In this document: in pieces, positions 39,705-49,335 of the stretch
Numbering within the stretch: position 1 is the stretch's first letter
Layout of the letters: each line of letters opens with the position of its first letter
NCBI RefSeq assembly: GCF_007827275.1
Contig: NZ_VISE01000001.1
Location: 3,348,001-3,412,000 of the forward strand
DNA: 64,000 bases
From: Gillisia sp. Hel_I_86
Lineage (GTDB): Bacteria > Bacteroidota > Bacteroidia > Flavobacteriales > Flavobacteriaceae
Direction: 5' to 3'
The notes under the pieces: model-generated
The model's input: the letters and a program-made list of their open reading frames with translations, nothing else
Databases searched by the model: none
Told to the model about the DNA's origin: nothing
Program-made: the position numbers and the translations under genes

Positions 39705-40081
39705 AGGCTAGGGTAAATTGGGTTTGGGGCAACCTTTATAATGATTCATATAACAAATCTCACAAGAGGTTGAAGCAATGTATTGAATTTTTAATACATA
39801 TAGTTCAAACAGGTGTTAATAAATTTATATTTGTGTCAATATAATTAAATAAATGTTAATTTTTGATGCATACCTGTGGAATTTATTTGTAATTAAGAAC
39901 ATTTAACAAAACTCCCTAGTTTAATATCTTGTTCAGGGTTGATCTGCCAAGACCAGATGAGCAGGTTTTCTGTCCAGATAAATATTCGGATGTCTGGAAT
40001 CATTAAAAATCTGTTCTGATATCTTATGGAATCCTTGGGGCTGAAACTATAACAACCAGAAATTTTGAAACTTCAAAACCA
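39705..40081. other. Intergenic region before a small ORF
   Basis: This stretch includes a rightward TATATTTG -7-like box at 39826-39833. From 40007 the frame of the next small ORF is open without an ATG until 40082. A short ORF in a different frame starts with ATG 39990 and would join it if the A-run at 40005-40009 had one more A. Confidence 0.4.
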
Positions 40082-40276
40082 ATGTCCAATGCCGCGGCGA
40101 TAGGGCTCGCAGTGTTTATGGGAGGGATGTTTGCTACTAGTGCTGCTACCATGAACATGGATTTCACTAATACATCAGATAATGAATTGGTAGTAAACTA
40201 CAATAAAAAAATAAAAGGTACTTTAGGTTCAGATGCTCAGGACCTTATTAATATTTTAATGAGAAAAGTGTCTTGA
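40082..40276 (+). CDS. Small hypothetical protein, possibly 5'-truncated
   Basis: A 64-residue ORF with a small-residue-rich, membrane-like or signal-like start (A-A-A-I-G-L-A-V-F-M-G-G-M-F-A) and a polar C-terminal half. No family was recognised. The frame extends 25 codons upstream without an ATG and reads like protein, so the true start may be upstream or the gene may carry a frameshift. A strong terminator 47 bases downstream supports transcription. Confidence 0.45.
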   Translation: MSNAAAIGLAVFMGGMFATSAATMNMDFTNTSDNELVVNYNKKIKGTLGSDAQDLINILMRKVS

Positions 40277-40322
40277 AGAATACCCTATACTAAATAGTTG
40301 TAAAATAATATTAAACATATAC

Positions 40323-40356
40323 AAAAACGGTGTAGGCACGTGCCTAAACCGTTTTT
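40323..40356. terminator. Bidirectional terminator between convergent genes
   Basis: AAAAACGGT-G-TAGGCAC is followed directly by GTGCCTA-A-ACCGTTTTT, a nearly perfect 34-bp palindrome with T-runs on both strands. It serves the small ORF on the left and the minus-strand gene on the right. Confidence 0.85.
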
Positions 40357-40564
40357 GTTTTAAATCTTGTTTGCAAGACCTGGTAACACTACATATTTTT
40401 CTAAATACATTTTAGTCAAACTAGCTTCTACTTTTTAACCTTCAAATCTTAAAATCCAAACTGGATTCCACCCCATTTTAATTGAGTTCTTGGTTAAAAT
40501 TTCCTTGAGTTTAGGAGTAAAAGGGTTTGTTTTATTACGGTTTTTTTGCTTAAAAACAACATTA

Positions 40565-41275
40565 TTATTCCCTGAGACTCCATATTTCATGGATTGGATC
40601 TCCTTTACTTGATAAACCCGAGTGATGCCAATTTCCATCTATTAAATTATAATTGAACTTTAAGATGGAGCCCGCTCTAGAATTATCCCTAGAAAAGAAT
40701 TCTATATTTTCAGTATATTCTCCATCGACCGTAGTGTATGTTCCCCCGCCGGTTCCCATAAACTGTTTGGTCTCCGTGTTATAGGCGATCCATTGAAAAC
40801 GAGTCCCCGATAAAATTTTCATTGTTTTTCTTGGCCCGCTCGTATCTCGAAATTGCGTTTCCCCATCTTTTATCCTACCAGACATTAACCAAGCGCCTTG
40901 TAATTTTCCAGGATCTCCGTGATCTATTCTATTAAAAACTATATTCCCATCTTCCATTCGCATAAGAGAGTCGGTTATAAAAACCTTAAAGTTCACTTCC
41001 ATTCCAACCCTCTCAGGATTACTTGTATCGAATTCCACAATTTCAGTGATTGTATCATCAATCAATCTCCATGTCCCACCGTTAGTGCTTACAAATTCCC
41101 CTGTGTTATTTTTGAAAGTGCTCATTACCTGATATCCTTCAGAAATAATTACGACACTTTTAACTTTTTCACCATTTTCCAAAATATGAACCCTTTCCCA
41201 AGCTCCAATAGAATTTTGGGCGCTAATTCCTAATGAAAAGAAAATGAAAACGAGTAAAATTATGATTTTTTTCAT
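40565..41275 (-). CDS. Secreted protein with two lipocalin-like repeats
   Basis: A 236-residue protein with a signal peptide (L-V-F-I-F-F-S-L-G-I-S-A-Q). Two similar halves are visible: residues about 22-110 (G-A-W-E-R... N-G-G-T-W-R... I-T-E-I-V-E-F) and about 125-236 (G-A-W-L-M... G-G-G-T-Y-T... Y-T-E-N-I-E-F), each ending in a comparable strand pattern. This indicates internal duplication of a beta-rich domain like DUF4488/lipocalin-like proteins. Function unknown. Confidence 0.65.
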   Translation of the reverse strand: MKKIIILLVFIFFSLGISAQNSIGAWERVHILENGEKVKSVVIISEGYQVMSTFKNNTGEFVSTNGGTWRLIDDTITEIVEFDTSNPERVGMEVNFKVFITDSLMRMEDGNIVFNRIDHGDPGKLQGAWLMSGRIKDGETQFRDTSGPRKTMKILSGTRFQWIAYNTETKQFMGTGGGTYTTVDGEYTENIEFFSRDNSRAGSILKFNYNLIDGNWHHSGLSSKGDPIHEIWSLRE

Positions 41276-41760
41276 GAGTTGATACTTTTATGGTTAACAA
41301 GAAACAATTTATTTTGTTACTCTAAAATAAGAAATTTTTACAAACAAAACTGGTTTTCAGCTTTGCTACAAAATATTTTGAAAAAAGGGCCTTTTCTTTT
41401 GTGTCTTCCGATAGCCCCTAAAATCCGTAGGTCTTGAATAATCGCGTTTATTTTGTTGGGATTTTGTTGGATTTCATTTTTGTGATTGCCAGTTTGATCT
41501 TTTTCATGTAGGAATCTTGATTTTCAATTAAAAGATTTTGGCCTTCAACTGTTCAGAGTCCCTGTTTTTAACTTTTTAGACATAGGGATCCCTTGGTCCT
41601 TAGGTTTTTTTTGTTTTTTAAATTTGTTGAACGTGGTTTGTTGTACTTGGTTTTATAATGTATGGGGCCATAGACGGGCAATATTCTTTGTCGGCTCGCT
41701 GTTGCCCAATTGCTTGGTAATATCATAAACCTGAACAGGAATTTTTTCATCCTGAAATGT
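41276..41760. other. Left edge of the accessory region, gene-free
   Basis: About 485 bases without a supported gene. Segments such as TTTGTCGGCT (near 41685) and TGCTTGGTAATATCATAAA resemble parts of the attC-like element found repeatedly to the right, so a decayed attC may lie here. The short overlapping ORFs look like debris. Confidence 0.35.
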
Positions 41761-41798
41761 GAGAGGTCTAGGGGTGAAATCCCCTTTACCTACTCGAC
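41761..41798 (+). mobile_element. Group II intron 3'-end remnant
   Basis: These 38 bases align with the last 39 bases of the three full introns (GAGAGGT-TAGGGGTG ... CCCCTTTACCTACTCGAC), with a few mismatches and one base fewer. This is domain VI and the 3' splice junction. Domain V (the GAGCCGTATGATG hairpin) is absent directly upstream, so only the tail survives. Confidence 0.75.
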
Positions 41799-42622
41799 TT
41801 TTTGAAATCATTCGAATAAATTTCATCAGCATAATTTTTTCGTTTCCACATTTTATTATCAAATATGAAAATGAACATCATCAGAATTCCTAATACGATT
41901 ACAGGTATATGTGACCTTCCGATAGTATCAAGGGCAGTATATGTCATACTGTATAAAATCATAGCCGCCAAAATGGAAAATCCATATTTGTTATATAACC
42001 ACGTGAACAAGATAGACAGTTGGAACGTAGTTATAAATCTGGGCAAGAAATGGAAGAAGCCTTCAGTAGAATATATACCATTATAATGCAAAGGTAAATT
42101 CCAAAGAGCCCAAAAAAAGGCAATTTCCGATGCGGTCAATAGTGGGTTATATTTTTTTTGAAGTTCCTTTTGTAAAAAACCTCTCCAGCCAAATTCTGCG
42201 GAACCACCCGCAACTAATAAGACTAATAGGAAACTATTAACCATGGTAATATTAAAAGTGAATAAGTTTTCTGTTGTTTCAAATTCCAGTAATTTTCCAA
42301 TGATAAAACTTGAACTATATAAGAGCGGAAAAAATAAGAGAGCAATAACATACCATTTGATTTTCGCTTTTTCGAAAAGTAATATTTTTATGTAATTTTC
42401 TTTAAAATTTTTATTAAGCGCATTACTGGCATTGAGCGCTAAAAACAGACAGCACAATAGTGGCAATAGTATGCCGAGAAAACCGAAATCGCTTAATTTT
42501 GGGTAGAAGCCGTTGAAATCATTTCCACCATTTCCCACGATATTAAATTTCCAAATTAGCAGGCTAACCGTTAGAATGAAAAAACCAAAATAATCTTTTA
42601 GAATTAATTTTAATTTTTGCAC
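41786..42622 (-). CDS. CPBP-family intramembrane protease-like protein
   Basis: A 278-residue membrane protein with about seven hydrophobic helices. The CPBP motif region reads A-E-F-G-W-R-G near residue 146, so the first Glu of the usual E-E-x-x-x-R is Ala; the downstream W-N-L-P-L-H motif with its histidine is present. It could be a protease (Abi/Rce1-like) or an inactive relative. GTG 42622 is the best start. The last three residues (S-S-R) and the stop lie within the intron 3' remnant. It is the leftmost gene of the cassette array. Confidence 0.7.
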   Translation of the reverse strand: MQKLKLILKDYFGFFILTVSLLIWKFNIVGNGGNDFNGFYPKLSDFGFLGILLPLLCCLFLALNASNALNKNFKENYIKILLFEKAKIKWYVIALLFFPLLYSSSFIIGKLLEFETTENLFTFNITMVNSFLLVLLVAGGSAEFGWRGFLQKELQKKYNPLLTASEIAFFWALWNLPLHYNGIYSTEGFFHFLPRFITTFQLSILFTWLYNKYGFSILAAMILYSMTYTALDTIGRSHIPVIVLGILMMFIFIFDNKMWKRKNYADEIYSNDFKKSSR

Positions 42623-42831
42623 GGGAGATACTGTGTAATGCTATAAAGGAGGAGATGGGAGGTCCAAGTAAGCCAACTAAAATAATACCAAAAAACATAT
42701 CTTTTAAAATGTCAAAAATCATAGGAAAAAACCAACAAAACCAGCTGATACTAAATGTGAGAATTAAATAGCTTAATTGGATATGATTTTATTAAATTTT
42801 TCATAGCTATTAAGTTTTTTTGTTTAATGCA

Positions 42832-42965
42832 TTACAACGGTCTTGTTTAACGCAAGTGGCGTGGAGTAAGGACGCGAATTTGTCGGCTTTGTTGCTTTTT
42901 ACTTGGTCTCTAAAATAACACTTTTCAGCAGAATGCCCGCTATTTGCTGTTAAACGATGTTGTAG
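42832..42965 (-). repeat. attC-like site a (uninterrupted)
   Basis: The reference copy of the element. Arms GTTTAAC+GCAAGTGGCG (42845-42861) and CGCTATTTGC+T+GTTAAAC (42938-42955) form a 17-bp stem with one bulged base at 42948. On the strand of the cassette genes (minus), the order is R''-like CTACAAC, bulged arm, loop, arm, GACC spacer and R'-like GTTGTAA, the attC order. The AACGGTCTTG spacer (42836-42845) is intact; in every other copy it carries an insertion. Confidence 0.75.
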
Positions 42966-42972
42966 AGAGGTT

Positions 42973-44959
42973 GTGTGTCCTGTGTTGCTTCGGGATACAA
43001 TTTAAGTAAAATTGAGGAGCAACAAAACTGTAATTGAGATGAGAGTCTCATAATTTTCTGGAAACGACCCCGGCATTTGTTTCGGGTGGAAACACGCAAG
43101 AAGATTTTGGGGATTGGTCTCTCGGCTGGGATGTTTAGGCATACCGGTCAAACCGCCTTATGGGGCTTACCTTTCACGGGTTGGTCTTGAGCGATAAGGT
43201 CAAAGGCGCTACTGCCACTTGTAGGGTAATGTAGTTTGCTATGGTGGGGGTAAAGAAGCTGAACGAGATGTGAGTGAACCCTTGTAGAAGTGTCGTAAAC
43301 AACTTTAGTATTGTCAAAATCGAGGGATGGGCGGTCCCGAGAGACAGGACTTGACGGGAGTAACCTATTTACTGGTCAAGTGGCAATCGGCATAAAGAGG
43401 GCAGGAGCTTTACTTACGGCTCAATTACGGAACAGGAGAAGCTAATGGCAGGTGCGAAAATTCCACAACCCCGAAGGGCAAGGAAGAAATTAGCCATACG
43501 TGCCATTAGTGACGGATTATCCCGTAGTAGCGATGAGCATCCTGTAATGGGATGGGAGCGAAGGGGCTGACTTAACAGTTTTAACTTGTATTACAACTAA
43601 TGTAGATTAGGATGATTTTCAAAGAGAAACAAAAGTCGCAACCGATAGATAAGCGACAGGTAATGGAAGCCTTTAAGAAGGTACGCAGTAACAAGGGTGC
43701 ATCGGGTGTCGATAAAGTATCGATTTCCGAAGTGTCCGCTCGCCCTATGAAATACCTTTATCCCGTATGGAACAGGTTAGCGAGTGGAAGTTACTTTCCC
43801 AAGCCCGTTCGCGAAGTAGAAATACCCAAAGCAGATGGCAGGATACGGAAACTGGGCATCCCGACGGTACAAGACCGAACGGCTCAAATGGTAATTAGAG
43901 AGGAGCTGGAGCAGCTTGCAGATAAGCGGTTCAGCAAAAGTTCCTTTGGCTATCGACCGAACAAATCGGCGCACCAAGCCATAAAGCAATGCAGGGAAAA
44001 CTGTATGGCGATGGATTGGGCAATAGATTTGGACATCAAGAGTTTTTTTGATGAGATAGACCACGATTTAATGCTCAAAGCATTGGGTCACTTTACCAAA
44101 GAGAAGCACATTCACTTGTACGTGACACGTTGGTTAAAAGCCAGTGTCCAAAAGAAAGATGGGAGTGTTCATCCCCGTAGCAAAGGCACACCACAGGGAG
44201 GTGTTATAAGCCCATTATTGGCAAACATTTTCCTAGACGTTGTTTTTGACAAATGGATTGAACAGCACCATCCCGAAGTAAAGTTTGAACGATATGCAGA
44301 TGATATTATCATCCATTGTGCAAACTTCAAACAAGCCCTGCGGACTTTGGAAGCGGTAAAAGCCAGATTTGAGCAATGCAAGTTGCAGATAAAGAAAGGC
44401 AAGAGCAATATTGTTTATTGCAAGCGCAACCAAAAGAAGCACCCACCGTTCAAGGTCCACTATGTAACCTTCAGTTTTTTAGGTTTTACATTCAAACCAA
44501 GAATGGTAAAGGGCTACTACGGGAACTTTCATTTGGGTTTCACGCCCGCCATCAGCCGCCAAAGTCAAAAGCGAATCAATCAAACCTTGTTCAAGATGAA
44601 ACTGCACCGTATGGTTCACTTGCGCCTGCCCGATTTGGCAGGCATTATAGCGAACAAAGTACGAGGGTGGATTCATTATTACGGCAAGGTGCGAATGAGC
44701 GAACTACATTATGTGTTCCGCTTTTTGAATATGCGACTGGCTAAATGGGTACGCAACAAATATCGGCGATTTAGGCGTAAACATTGGTTCTTTGCCTACA
44801 AATGGTTACAGGAGACTGCCAAGCAGTTTCCCAATCTATTTGTGCATTGGCAATATGGTTTTACGCCTTAGACTTGTTAAGAAGAGCCGTATGATGTGAG
44901 AGCATCACGTACGGTTCTGAGAGAGGTTTAGGGGTGCAATTCCCCTTTACCTACTCGAC
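42973..44959 (+). mobile_element. Group II intron, copy 1
   Basis: 1,987 nt from GTGTG (5' consensus GUGYG) to CGAC (3' consensus AY). Domain V is the hairpin starting GAGCCGTATGATG at 44884, and domain VI ends the element. It encodes one reverse transcriptase/maturase. It starts 17 nt after the attC-a stem, antisense to the cassette genes, the orientation known for group IIC-attC introns. No difference from copy 3 was noticed. Confidence 0.92.
43612..44871 (+). CDS. Group II intron reverse transcriptase/maturase, copy 1
   Basis: A 419-residue protein promoting intron splicing and retrohoming. RT blocks are visible: G-I-P-T-V-Q-D-R near residue 82, F-G-Y-R-P-N-K-S-A-H-Q near 113, D-I-K-S-F-F-D near 140, G-T-P-Q-G-G-V-I-S-P-L near 188, and Y-A-D-D at 228-231. 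The thumb/maturase part carries G-W-I-H-Y-Y-G, and a basic tail follows. An HNH endonuclease domain is missing, as in class C and some other lineages. Class C is likely from context but not proven. Confidence 0.93.
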   Translation: MIFKEKQKSQPIDKRQVMEAFKKVRSNKGASGVDKVSISEVSARPMKYLYPVWNRLASGSYFPKPVREVEIPKADGRIRKLGIPTVQDRTAQMVIREELEQLADKRFSKSSFGYRPNKSAHQAIKQCRENCMAMDWAIDLDIKSFFDEIDHDLMLKALGHFTKEKHIHLYVTRWLKASVQKKDGSVHPRSKGTPQGGVISPLLANIFLDVVFDKWIEQHHPEVKFERYADDIIIHCANFKQALRTLEAVKARFEQCKLQIKKGKSNIVYCKRNQKKHPPFKVHYVTFSFLGFTFKPRMVKGYYGNFHLGFTPAISRQSQKRINQTLFKMKLHRMVHLRLPDLAGIIANKVRGWIHYYGKVRMSELHYVFRFLNMRLAKWVRNKYRRFRRKHWFFAYKWLQETAKQFPNLFVHWQYGFTP

Positions 44960-44995
44960 TCTTAAAATCTAAGGATCATTATTTTTAGTCTTTAT

Positions 44996-47371
44996 TTAAT
45001 TCTGATAAAATTCATTTTTAAATGTTCTCCAGAACGTTTCATTAAATTTTACTCGATTAAGTAATACTTCGTTATTTTGATAATGATCGTAATCTATAAT
45101 TTCTATATTTTCTTTTTTTAGGTCAAATATGGAGGACTTTAATTCTATAACTACATTTTCTCTAAGGTTTTCAGAATCTTTGGTTTCAATAAATTTGCGT
45201 TGAAAATAGTTGGTTGCGTAATATTTTTGGTCACTATCTTTAGCAAAATTTGCTATGTATTCTTCTTTAATTACTAACTGATTTTTGTTTTCATATTGCT
45301 TCAATCTATAATGTTTTTCAATATCATCGTTGTTTAAAGTAGTTTCCCAATTTTCTACAACTTTTACAATTGCAAAATCAACTTTATCTATATAAACTTT
45401 ACCAGAATAAGTTGTAGGATATCCACGATTGGTATAATTCCAATTATTTCTATCTGTATTGAAGGATATTATATATAATCCTTCATCTTCTAGTTTATTG
45501 GATTTATTGAAACTCAAATTAAACTTTTTATATTTTCTACGATGTAAAATGTTGGAATATCTTATAGGATTTTGGCGATATTGATATATTCGTCTTACTG
45601 ATTTTAAATTTGTTCTTTTAGATTGTTTATTCCATTTAATTTGCTCCACTCGTTGGGTCAGTCTATTTTGTTGGCGATAACCTTGGTCGTATTCCTTGGT
45701 AATTATATCTAGATCAATTAAATACTCATCATCCTTGTTTAGTAAATAATTAGAATATCTATAATAATTGAAAGGAACGATTGGGTGGTTGTTTTCTAAT
45801 TGCTTAACTGCTTGTTTTAAAACCGATTTGGCTGTTCTATTTGCAATTATAACAACCGACTCAAGCTCATCCATACTTGGCCTTAAATAGATTTTAGAAG
45901 GTAAATCTTTTAATGGTATTACTTGAGTTTCATAACCCATAGAAGAAATTGAAATAGAAGAATTATTAAGAACATCTTTATTTAATACAGGTATGTTAAA
46001 TGCTCCATCTTCACCTGAAACTCGATAGATTTCTTCCTTCTTCATGATCAAATTCGCATACGGTATAGAAATGTTTGTCTGGGTATCAATAATTTTTCCA
46101 GATAGAAAAAATAGATCTTTTTTTAGTTTAATAGTTGCTAGTACTGTGTCTTTGGGCGTGCTCTTTTTTTCTTCTATTCTATTAATAAATTTTGAATTGG
46201 ATATGGTTGCATTCTTAATAAAAATGTAACCATCATGAAGCTCATCTAATCTGCTTTCTGTAAAGTCAATAAAACTCAATAATCTATGAGATTTAATTGT
46301 TTTCATTGCTTCTTGGTTAGAACTTACGAATAGAAAGGGTGAATTCAAAGAATCTAAATCATGTTCGAATGAGGGTTTTTGAATCGGTGTCTTATGCCAT
46401 TCTTTTTGTTGAAAAATTGAGTCATTTGCATGAACGGTTGCAAGACTATATACATCATCTTTAAGGTGTTTTTTTAATATTGAACCCATCGGCACAAACT
46501 CCTTCATAATAGAATTTGTTTCACTTTTCATGTTATTTATAATATGGATATTGTCTGCCCAAGCTATAATTTTCTCTGAAGGATTTCTAGACATATAACT
46601 TAGTAAATTATCAGCCATCTGCTCATCTCTATAATTAAGACTTTTGTCAACAAAATAGGTACTTAAAATTTCTTTTTCATTGTGGTATGCATCTCTTGCA
46701 GAAGATAAAAGTCCTTTCATAAACTGAGCCCAGTAGTAATTTTCCTCTGAATCCTTTAGTTTATTAATTTTTTTCTGAATTGTTTTTAATTCCTTCTCAA
46801 ATTCAGGGAACTTTATATCAAATGATTCATAAGTATAATTATCGAGAAGGTTTTCTGTAACAATGGCAAAATCTTCTTCGTCCAACTGAATCTTTATATT
46901 TTTATCTTCACAGTAATCAAATAAGTCTGTAAGAAAAGACTCAGTATTCATTACTTGGGAGTCAAACCCAATCACATTAATATCATTTTTTTCGATATAT
47001 GAAACAAGCTCTTGAAACTCAGAAGAATTAGACCATACCCCAAATATGGATTCATTAAAAGTGATTGGATCAAATCTGGTGTTTAAATTAAGCTTGTAAA
47101 GATCGTAGATTGGAGCTTCTATTGCTATGGTTGAATAACCTAATTCTTGATGTAAATACTTTATAACTCGTATTTTCATTTCGAAGATATTCCCATACAT
47201 ATGCGTTAGTTCTCCGAGCGACACCAAACGCTTATCTTTCAGTTCTTCATCCAAGAATTTAAGATCATCTAGATTCTCAGTTTCAGGTGCAGATAGCGGA
47301 AGGGTTTTTAATTCCTGAGCTTGTAAATAAACTACAGAAAGAAAAAATAAAATGGAATGATAAAATTTCAT
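44996..47371 (-). CDS. Erythromycin-esterase-like protein with carboxypeptidase-regulatory-like domain
   Basis: A 791-residue exported protein (signal peptide ending L-Q-A-Q). Residues about 30-410 match the erythromycin esterase superfamily, with the E54/H57 pair in G-E-L-T-H and a conserved W-A-D-N-I-H-I region near residue 275. Residues about 430-500 form a CarboxypepD_reg-like beta-sandwich (S-G-K-I-I-D-T ... V-S-G-E-D-G-A-F), followed by a C-terminal region of unknown fold typical of bacteroidete surface proteins. Macrolide hydrolysis is possible but unproven. It is a cassette gene between attC-a and attC-b. Confidence 0.75.
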   Translation of the reverse strand: MKFYHSILFFLSVVYLQAQELKTLPLSAPETENLDDLKFLDEELKDKRLVSLGELTHMYGNIFEMKIRVIKYLHQELGYSTIAIEAPIYDLYKLNLNTRFDPITFNESIFGVWSNSSEFQELVSYIEKNDINVIGFDSQVMNTESFLTDLFDYCEDKNIKIQLDEEDFAIVTENLLDNYTYESFDIKFPEFEKELKTIQKKINKLKDSEENYYWAQFMKGLLSSARDAYHNEKEILSTYFVDKSLNYRDEQMADNLLSYMSRNPSEKIIAWADNIHIINNMKSETNSIMKEFVPMGSILKKHLKDDVYSLATVHANDSIFQQKEWHKTPIQKPSFEHDLDSLNSPFLFVSSNQEAMKTIKSHRLLSFIDFTESRLDELHDGYIFIKNATISNSKFINRIEEKKSTPKDTVLATIKLKKDLFFLSGKIIDTQTNISIPYANLIMKKEEIYRVSGEDGAFNIPVLNKDVLNNSSISISSMGYETQVIPLKDLPSKIYLRPSMDELESVVIIANRTAKSVLKQAVKQLENNHPIVPFNYYRYSNYLLNKDDEYLIDLDIITKEYDQGYRQQNRLTQRVEQIKWNKQSKRTNLKSVRRIYQYRQNPIRYSNILHRRKYKKFNLSFNKSNKLEDEGLYIISFNTDRNNWNYTNRGYPTTYSGKVYIDKVDFAIVKVVENWETTLNNDDIEKHYRLKQYENKNQLVIKEEYIANFAKDSDQKYYATNYFQRKFIETKDSENLRENVVIELKSSIFDLKKENIEIIDYDHYQNNEVLLNRVKFNETFWRTFKNEFYQN

Positions 47372-47490
47372 TGTAAATGGGGCTTATTTAAAATTGAATG
47401 CTTCTTTTTAATAAAGACGTTATAAATTAAGAAAAGGTTGCCTCAGACTAGAAATTTTATTTTATCTAATAGTTTGCTTGTGGGCAACGG

Positions 47491-49180
47491 CAGTCTGTCT
47501 AAAAACATGGTTGACAATGGTTTTATTGTCCTAAAATACGTTTTTTAAGGCTGTATGGCATGGTGCCAGCAAAACTTTGCGTTATATTGGAAAAGGAAAC
47601 TAGTTCTTAAAAAGCGGTAAAATCGCGCTATTAAGCCCAAAATTTTATCAAACAAGGTATTGCTACCTTCTTGTAGGGCTTTATGGCCTATCAGGTTAAT
47701 GATCCTTTTGAGGTTGTAGGCAATAAAGATGAAGCCTACATCTGCAGAGGCCCTTTTCTTTCCTTTTTTGGTAAGGATATGGTCAAACCCCCATTGCCTT
47801 TTCATGGTTCCAAATGGGTGTTCCACAATGGCCTGCCTGCGGCGGTAGAGTTCTTTTTCTTGTTCCATGTTTTTTCGGTTCTCCTCGTAGAATGGCGCAA
47901 AGACATTCCGGGCAAGGAGCCTTCCATTTTTTGCCCTGGTGCACAGGTCTCGCACGGGGCACCCCTTACAGGCCTTTGTTTTGTATTGTTTGAACTTACT
48001 TTGGTTGGGCTTGCCTTGATGGTTTGTATAAAAGTTGCCGTTGGTCTTCAGGGCGTGTCCCTGTGGGCAGGTATACTGGTCCTGTTGTTGGTCGTAAATG
48101 AAATTCTGTAGGTTGTAATCCGGGTGTGGTGCCGTGGATGCGGGCGCGGGAATGGCCACCATTGTTTTGATACCGAGCTTTTGAGCGGTTTCGAGTTCCG
48201 ATCCTGTGTGGTAGCCTTTGTCAAAGAGTGCTGTAAAGGTATTGTTCCTGAGTATGGCCTTGGACCTTCTTATCATATCGCCCATGGCCTTGGAGTCATT
48301 TCGGTTGGTGACCTGGTAATCAATAGGGATGCAGTGCAGGCCGTCCACAGTGGACTGTACGTTATAGGCCACCTCGGTAATGTTCCCCCGCAGGACCATA
48401 TGGCGGCTTTCCCCATCGGAAGTTGAAATTTGTTCTTCCCCGGTCTGCTCCAGTTGTTTTTTGAGCTTTGTATAATTTTCCCTTCGCTGGGCATGCTTTC
48501 GTATTTCTTTTTGGACCTCTTGTTTTTCAGTCTCCCCATCGGCCTTTGCCAGGTCCTGGTTGTACTGATCGAGTTTGTTGTCGATATATTCCAGGTGGCG
48601 TTTTATCTTCTTTTCGTTGAAATTGTTCTTTTTACTGTTCTGTGCACGCAGTTTGGTACTGTCCCCGGCAATGATCCTACCGCCGATCAGTTTGAAGTTC
48701 ATGGCCAGTTCCACCGTGGCGCGGAACACGTGTTTGATGGCCTTGGGGTTGTTTTTTCTGAAATTGGCAATGGTGTTGTGGTCGGGGGCAAGTTGGCCAA
48801 GGAGCCACATCATCTCCATATTTCGTTTGCACTCGCGCTCGAGGATCCTGGAAGAACGCAGGCGGTTCATATATCCATATAGGAACAATTTCAGGAGCGT
48901 TGCTGGATGATAGGCCGGCCTTCCGCCTTCGGGGAAATGTACCTTGAAGCCCATCTTTTCAAGATCGAGGCCATCAACGAACACATCAATGGCTCGGACT
49001 TCGTTTTCTTGGTCAATGGCTTCATCCAGGGAAACTGGGAACAGGCTGGCTTGTTTACGGTCTTTGGGTATAATGAATTTCATACCTAAAAGATACGGTT
49101 AAGCCTAACAATAGGAAACAGCTCAGCAAATAAGAAATCAACATAGTTATTAAGAAAGCAAGGGGTTTTTAGACAGTCTG
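47491..49180 (-). mobile_element. IS1182-family element IS-A, copy 1
   Basis: 1,690 bp. Terminal inverted repeats are CAGTCTGTCTAAAAAC on the left and, reverse-complemented, CAGACTGTCTAAAAAC on the right (15 of 16 matching). It is flanked by ACGG target duplications, and deleting the element and one ACGG restores the exact sequence of uninterrupted attC-a. It carries one transposase gene, and no difference from copy 2 (59711-61400) was noticed. Confidence 0.88.
47545..49083 (-). CDS. IS1182-family transposase (IS-A, copy 1)
   Basis: A 512-residue DDE transposase. The N-terminal DUF772-like domain holds G-R-P-A-Y-H-P and L-R-S-S-R-x-L-E-R-E-C, followed by D-H-N-T-I-A-N-F-R. The catalytic core includes I-A-G-D-S-T-K near residue 150, F-D-K-G-Y-H near residue 290 and the C-terminal R-R-Q-A-I-V-E-H-P-F-G-T-M-K-R with its glutamate. 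A C-K-G-C-P-V-R-D-L-C zinc-binding cluster lies between. It appears intact. Confidence 0.93.
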   Translation of the reverse strand: MKFIIPKDRKQASLFPVSLDEAIDQENEVRAIDVFVDGLDLEKMGFKVHFPEGGRPAYHPATLLKLFLYGYMNRLRSSRILERECKRNMEMMWLLGQLAPDHNTIANFRKNNPKAIKHVFRATVELAMNFKLIGGRIIAGDSTKLRAQNSKKNNFNEKKIKRHLEYIDNKLDQYNQDLAKADGETEKQEVQKEIRKHAQRRENYTKLKKQLEQTGEEQISTSDGESRHMVLRGNITEVAYNVQSTVDGLHCIPIDYQVTNRNDSKAMGDMIRRSKAILRNNTFTALFDKGYHTGSELETAQKLGIKTMVAIPAPASTAPHPDYNLQNFIYDQQQDQYTCPQGHALKTNGNFYTNHQGKPNQSKFKQYKTKACKGCPVRDLCTRAKNGRLLARNVFAPFYEENRKNMEQEKELYRRRQAIVEHPFGTMKRQWGFDHILTKKGKKRASADVGFIFIAYNLKRIINLIGHKALQEGSNTLFDKILGLIARFYRFLRTSFLFQYNAKFCWHHAIQP

Positions 49181-49335
49181 ACGGTCTTGTTTAACGCAAG
49201 TGGCGTGGGGTAGGGACACGTCTTTGTCGGCTTTGTTGTTTGTTACTTGGTCTCTAAAATAACACTTTTCACTGGAATGACCGCTATTTGCGCTTAACCG
49301 ATGTTACCTGGTGGCGTTATACTAAAATTATAAAA

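Larger units (their letters stand above)
47482..49309 (-). repeat. attC-like site b, interrupted by IS-A copy 1
   Basis: Left core GGGCAAC (47482-47488) and right core GTTACCT (49303-49309). The attC arms GTTTAACGCAAGTGGCG and CCGCTATTTGCGCTTAAC are intact on the right side of the insertion. The insertion lies in the spacer at ACGG, which is duplicated (47487-47490 and 49181-49184). Confidence 0.7.

Noticed and set aside
41568-41862. Short overlapping minus-strand ORFs at the left edge of the array
   Set aside because: Unlike any recognised family, overlap the intron relic and look like chance frames in decayed sequence.
42832-42965. The 134-bp element as a transcription terminator only
   Set aside because: The stem lacks a T-run, is strongly conserved including its bulge and loop, and has gene-specific complementary ends outside it, which terminators do not have.
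44376-44744. 122-residue ORF inside the intron maturase gene in another frame
   Set aside because: Shadow of the RT gene, present in all three copies because the introns are near-identical.
48124-48426. Long plus-strand ORFs opposite the IS1182 transposases (also at 60344, 60650, 53407 and 56028)
   Set aside because: Exact antisense shadows of the transposase reading frame, repeated identically in each IS copy.
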